In this document: positions 12,057 through 13,406 of the stretch, one piece after another | Layout: each line of letters opens with the position of its first letter | Numbering within the stretch: position 1 is the first letter of the stretch | DNA from: Candidatus Hydrogenedentota bacterium | Lineage (GTDB): Bacteria; Hydrogenedentota; Hydrogenedentia; Hydrogenedentales; SLHB01 | Reading direction: 5' to 3' | DNA: 13,406 bases | NCBI GenBank assembly: GCA_023384315.1 | Contig: JAHDWY010000045.1 | Coordinates: 1 to 13,406, forward strand | Notes under the pieces: model-generated | The model's input: only the letters and a program-made list of their open reading frames with translations | Told to the model about the DNA's origin: nothing | The model's database searches: none | Program-made: the position numbers and the translations under genes

Positions 12057-13406
12057 ATGATGAGATTTCGGTGCGCACGATTGGGCTCATCGCTGTCAGT
12101 GGTGCTCCTGAACGTTTCCGCGTGCTTCGTTGCGGTCGCGCAGGAGACCGCACTCCTGCCGGAACAGGAGGCCGCGTTACGGGGGATTGCCCGGGGCGAA
12201 TCCGTCGACTGGACGGATATGACGGGGGCACAGGCCACCGCGTTGCACGAGCGAGCGGAGCGGTATCTCGATCTGTATCAGAAGTACCACTTGCCCCACG
12301 GCTTGAATGCGGACGTCTGGTGGAACGATTACGAGCGGTCGAGCGTGAACCGGCTCGAGGGGATTGGCGACAGCGCGGCGTGGACAGGGCATTACCTGGC
12401 GGCCCTCGCGTTGAGACACAACGTCACGCAAGACGCGAAGACGCGGTCGGACATGCTGGCGGTGTTGGACAAGCTCGACCTCCTTACCGTCGTGAGCGGG
12501 CGGGAGGGATACATCGCACGCTACGCGGGTCCGGCCGATGACGCGGGGTATCGCGCGTACTACAGCGTGTACGGGAAAGGCGAGGACCCCGAGCGCCCGG
12601 GGCTCGGGAAACGGGCGTTTCGCGGCGTTGAACCGTACACGGACCTGGTCTGGCTGGGGTATAGCTCCCGCGATACCTACGACGGCGTCAATTTCGGCCT
12701 CGCGATAACGCTGGCCTACGTGAAGGATGAAGAGATCCAGGGGCGCGTGAAGCGCATCGTCGAACGGGTCGTCGACCGCCTCATCGAGGATTCGTGGGAC
12801 ATCCCCGATGGGAAGGGGAATACGACGCGCGCTACACCGACGTACAAGGCGGCGTGGATGCGCACGGCCCTATCGGTCAACGCCGGGAAGTATGGCAGCC
12901 TCCGGGGAGACTATGCGGAAATCTGCGCCTGGATTTCTCAACGCTCGTCCCTCAAGTCGCCGTTCGAGCGGGAGTATTTTGCGAATAACCTACAGTTCAT
13001 TCGCTTGTCCGCGCTGTGCGCGCTCGAGAAGGATCCCGATCTGTTGAAGCTACTTGACGGCACGCTCACGGGGATGTACAAAGAAACGCGCGACCACCTC
13101 AACCCCCACTTTGCCGCAATCTATCTGCTTGCGACGGGCGATACGGACAATGAGGAAGCGCGCGCGCTGGTGCAAGGACTGTTGGTCGACTTTCCCGACC
13201 CGCCCAAGTTTGGACGCGCCGTCGACCACCGGAAAGATACGTCCATCGAAATGCAGGATGACGAGTTTACAAAATACGCCCTGCTGTCGCGGGAGCGGGT
13301 ACCCAGCGATTTCTACTGGCAACGCTCGCCACGCCTGAGTCACGGCAGCTTCGATCTCCCCTACGAGCTCCCCGGGATCGACGTATTTCTGCCCTACTGG
13401 ATGGGG
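12057..13406 (+). CDS. Secreted, mostly helical protein of unrecognised family, 3' end outside window
   Basis: Open to the window edge; 450 residues visible. Residues 1-28 are an export signal: basic start (M-M-R-F-R-C-A-R), hydrophobic stretch, and a possible cleavage after A-V-A at 28. Alternatively V-S-A-C at 20-23 fits a lipobox, making Cys23 a lipoprotein anchor. The mature part is rich in amphipathic helices with conserved-looking blocks: V-W-W-N-D-Y (87-92), G-I-G-D-S-A-A-W-T-G-H-Y-L-A-A (102-116), S-R-D-T-Y-D-G-V-N-F-G (204-214) and R-D-H-L-N-P-H-F (345-352). This pattern recalls (alpha/alpha)-toroid enzymes acting on carbohydrates, but no specific glycosidase or lyase motif is recognised, so no activity is assigned. 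The first ATG of the ATGATG pair at 12057 is preceded by GAGGG (12047-12051). It lies 159 bp after the sulfatase on the same strand; only a weak inverted repeat (11898-11930) lies between. Confidence 0.78.
   Translation, partial: MMRFRCARLGSSLSVVLLNVSACFVAVAQETALLPEQEAALRGIARGESVDWTDMTGAQATALHERAERYLDLYQKYHLPHGLNADVWWNDYERSSVNRLEGIGDSAAWTGHYLAALALRHNVTQDAKTRSDMLAVLDKLDLLTVVSGREGYIARYAGPADDAGYRAYYSVYGKGEDPERPGLGKRAFRGVEPYTDLVWLGYSSRDTYDGVNFGLAITLAYVKDEEIQGRVKRIVERVVDRLIEDSWDIPDGKGNTTRATPTYKAAWMRTALSVNAGKYGSLRGDYAEICAWISQRSSLKSPFEREYFANNLQFIRLSALCALEKDPDLLKLLDGTLTGMYKETRDHLNPHFAAIYLLATGDTDNEEARALVQGLLVDFPDPPKFGRAVDHRKDTSIEMQDDEFTKYALLSRERVPSDFYWQRSPRLSHGSFDLPYELPGIDVFLPYWMG

Overview
The window looks like chromosomal DNA of a moderately GC-rich, probably environmental bacterium. 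A fused E1 alpha/beta 2-oxo acid dehydrogenase, a Tat-exported neutral-ceramidase-like protein, a sulfatase, a PHP hydrolase, several GTG starts and CGATAG-type low-complexity repeats together suggest the Planctomycetes / Lentisphaerae / Hydrogenedentota neighbourhood. That placement is inference from gene style; there is no rRNA or marker gene to settle it.

Layout. Positions 1-3154 (minus): 5' part of a fused ThDP-dependent E1 gene, preceded by a Tat-exported ceramidase-family protein. Positions 3155-3473: divergent spacer with a GATAGC-type repeat. Positions 3474-4388 (plus): methyltransferase with a TPR tail. Positions 4393-5064 (minus): small alpha/beta-hydrolase esterase interrupted by one in-frame amber codon. 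Positions 5110-5982 (plus): PHP-domain phosphoesterase. Positions 6173-8263 (plus): nitrogen-control operon glnB-glnA with a near-consensus sigma-54 promoter, a sigma-70-type promoter, a 14-bp palindrome by the second start site, and a strong terminator. Positions 10383-11897 (plus): sulfatase without signal peptide. Positions 12057-13406 (plus): secreted protein of unrecognised family, running off the window.

The most unusual part is 8264-10124, which has no conventional gene. Its minus strand carries five micro-ORFs of 20, 20, 32, 28 and 26 codons. Each has a good Shine-Dalgarno sequence 7-9 bases upstream and encodes a single very hydrophobic segment with about 20 percent tryptophan (25 of 126 residues). 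Three share a C-terminal core (W-I-W-W-x5-V/L-x-L-Y-Q/E-V-L) with wobble-position differences between copies; the other two share a M-F-L-L-x-W start. Sigma-70-like promoters and intrinsic terminators split the array into about three or four short transcription units. I do not recognise the family. It looks like an undescribed array of single-pass membrane micropeptides, or tandem type I toxin-like peptides.

How the parts work together: glnB and glnA form a classical PII / glutamine synthetase module, and both covalent-modification tyrosines are present (PII Tyr51, GS Tyr402). The micropeptide array lies tail-to-tail with glnA, separated by two facing terminators, so the two are transcriptionally insulated. 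The other genes are unrelated catabolic or hydrolytic functions in short or single-gene units.
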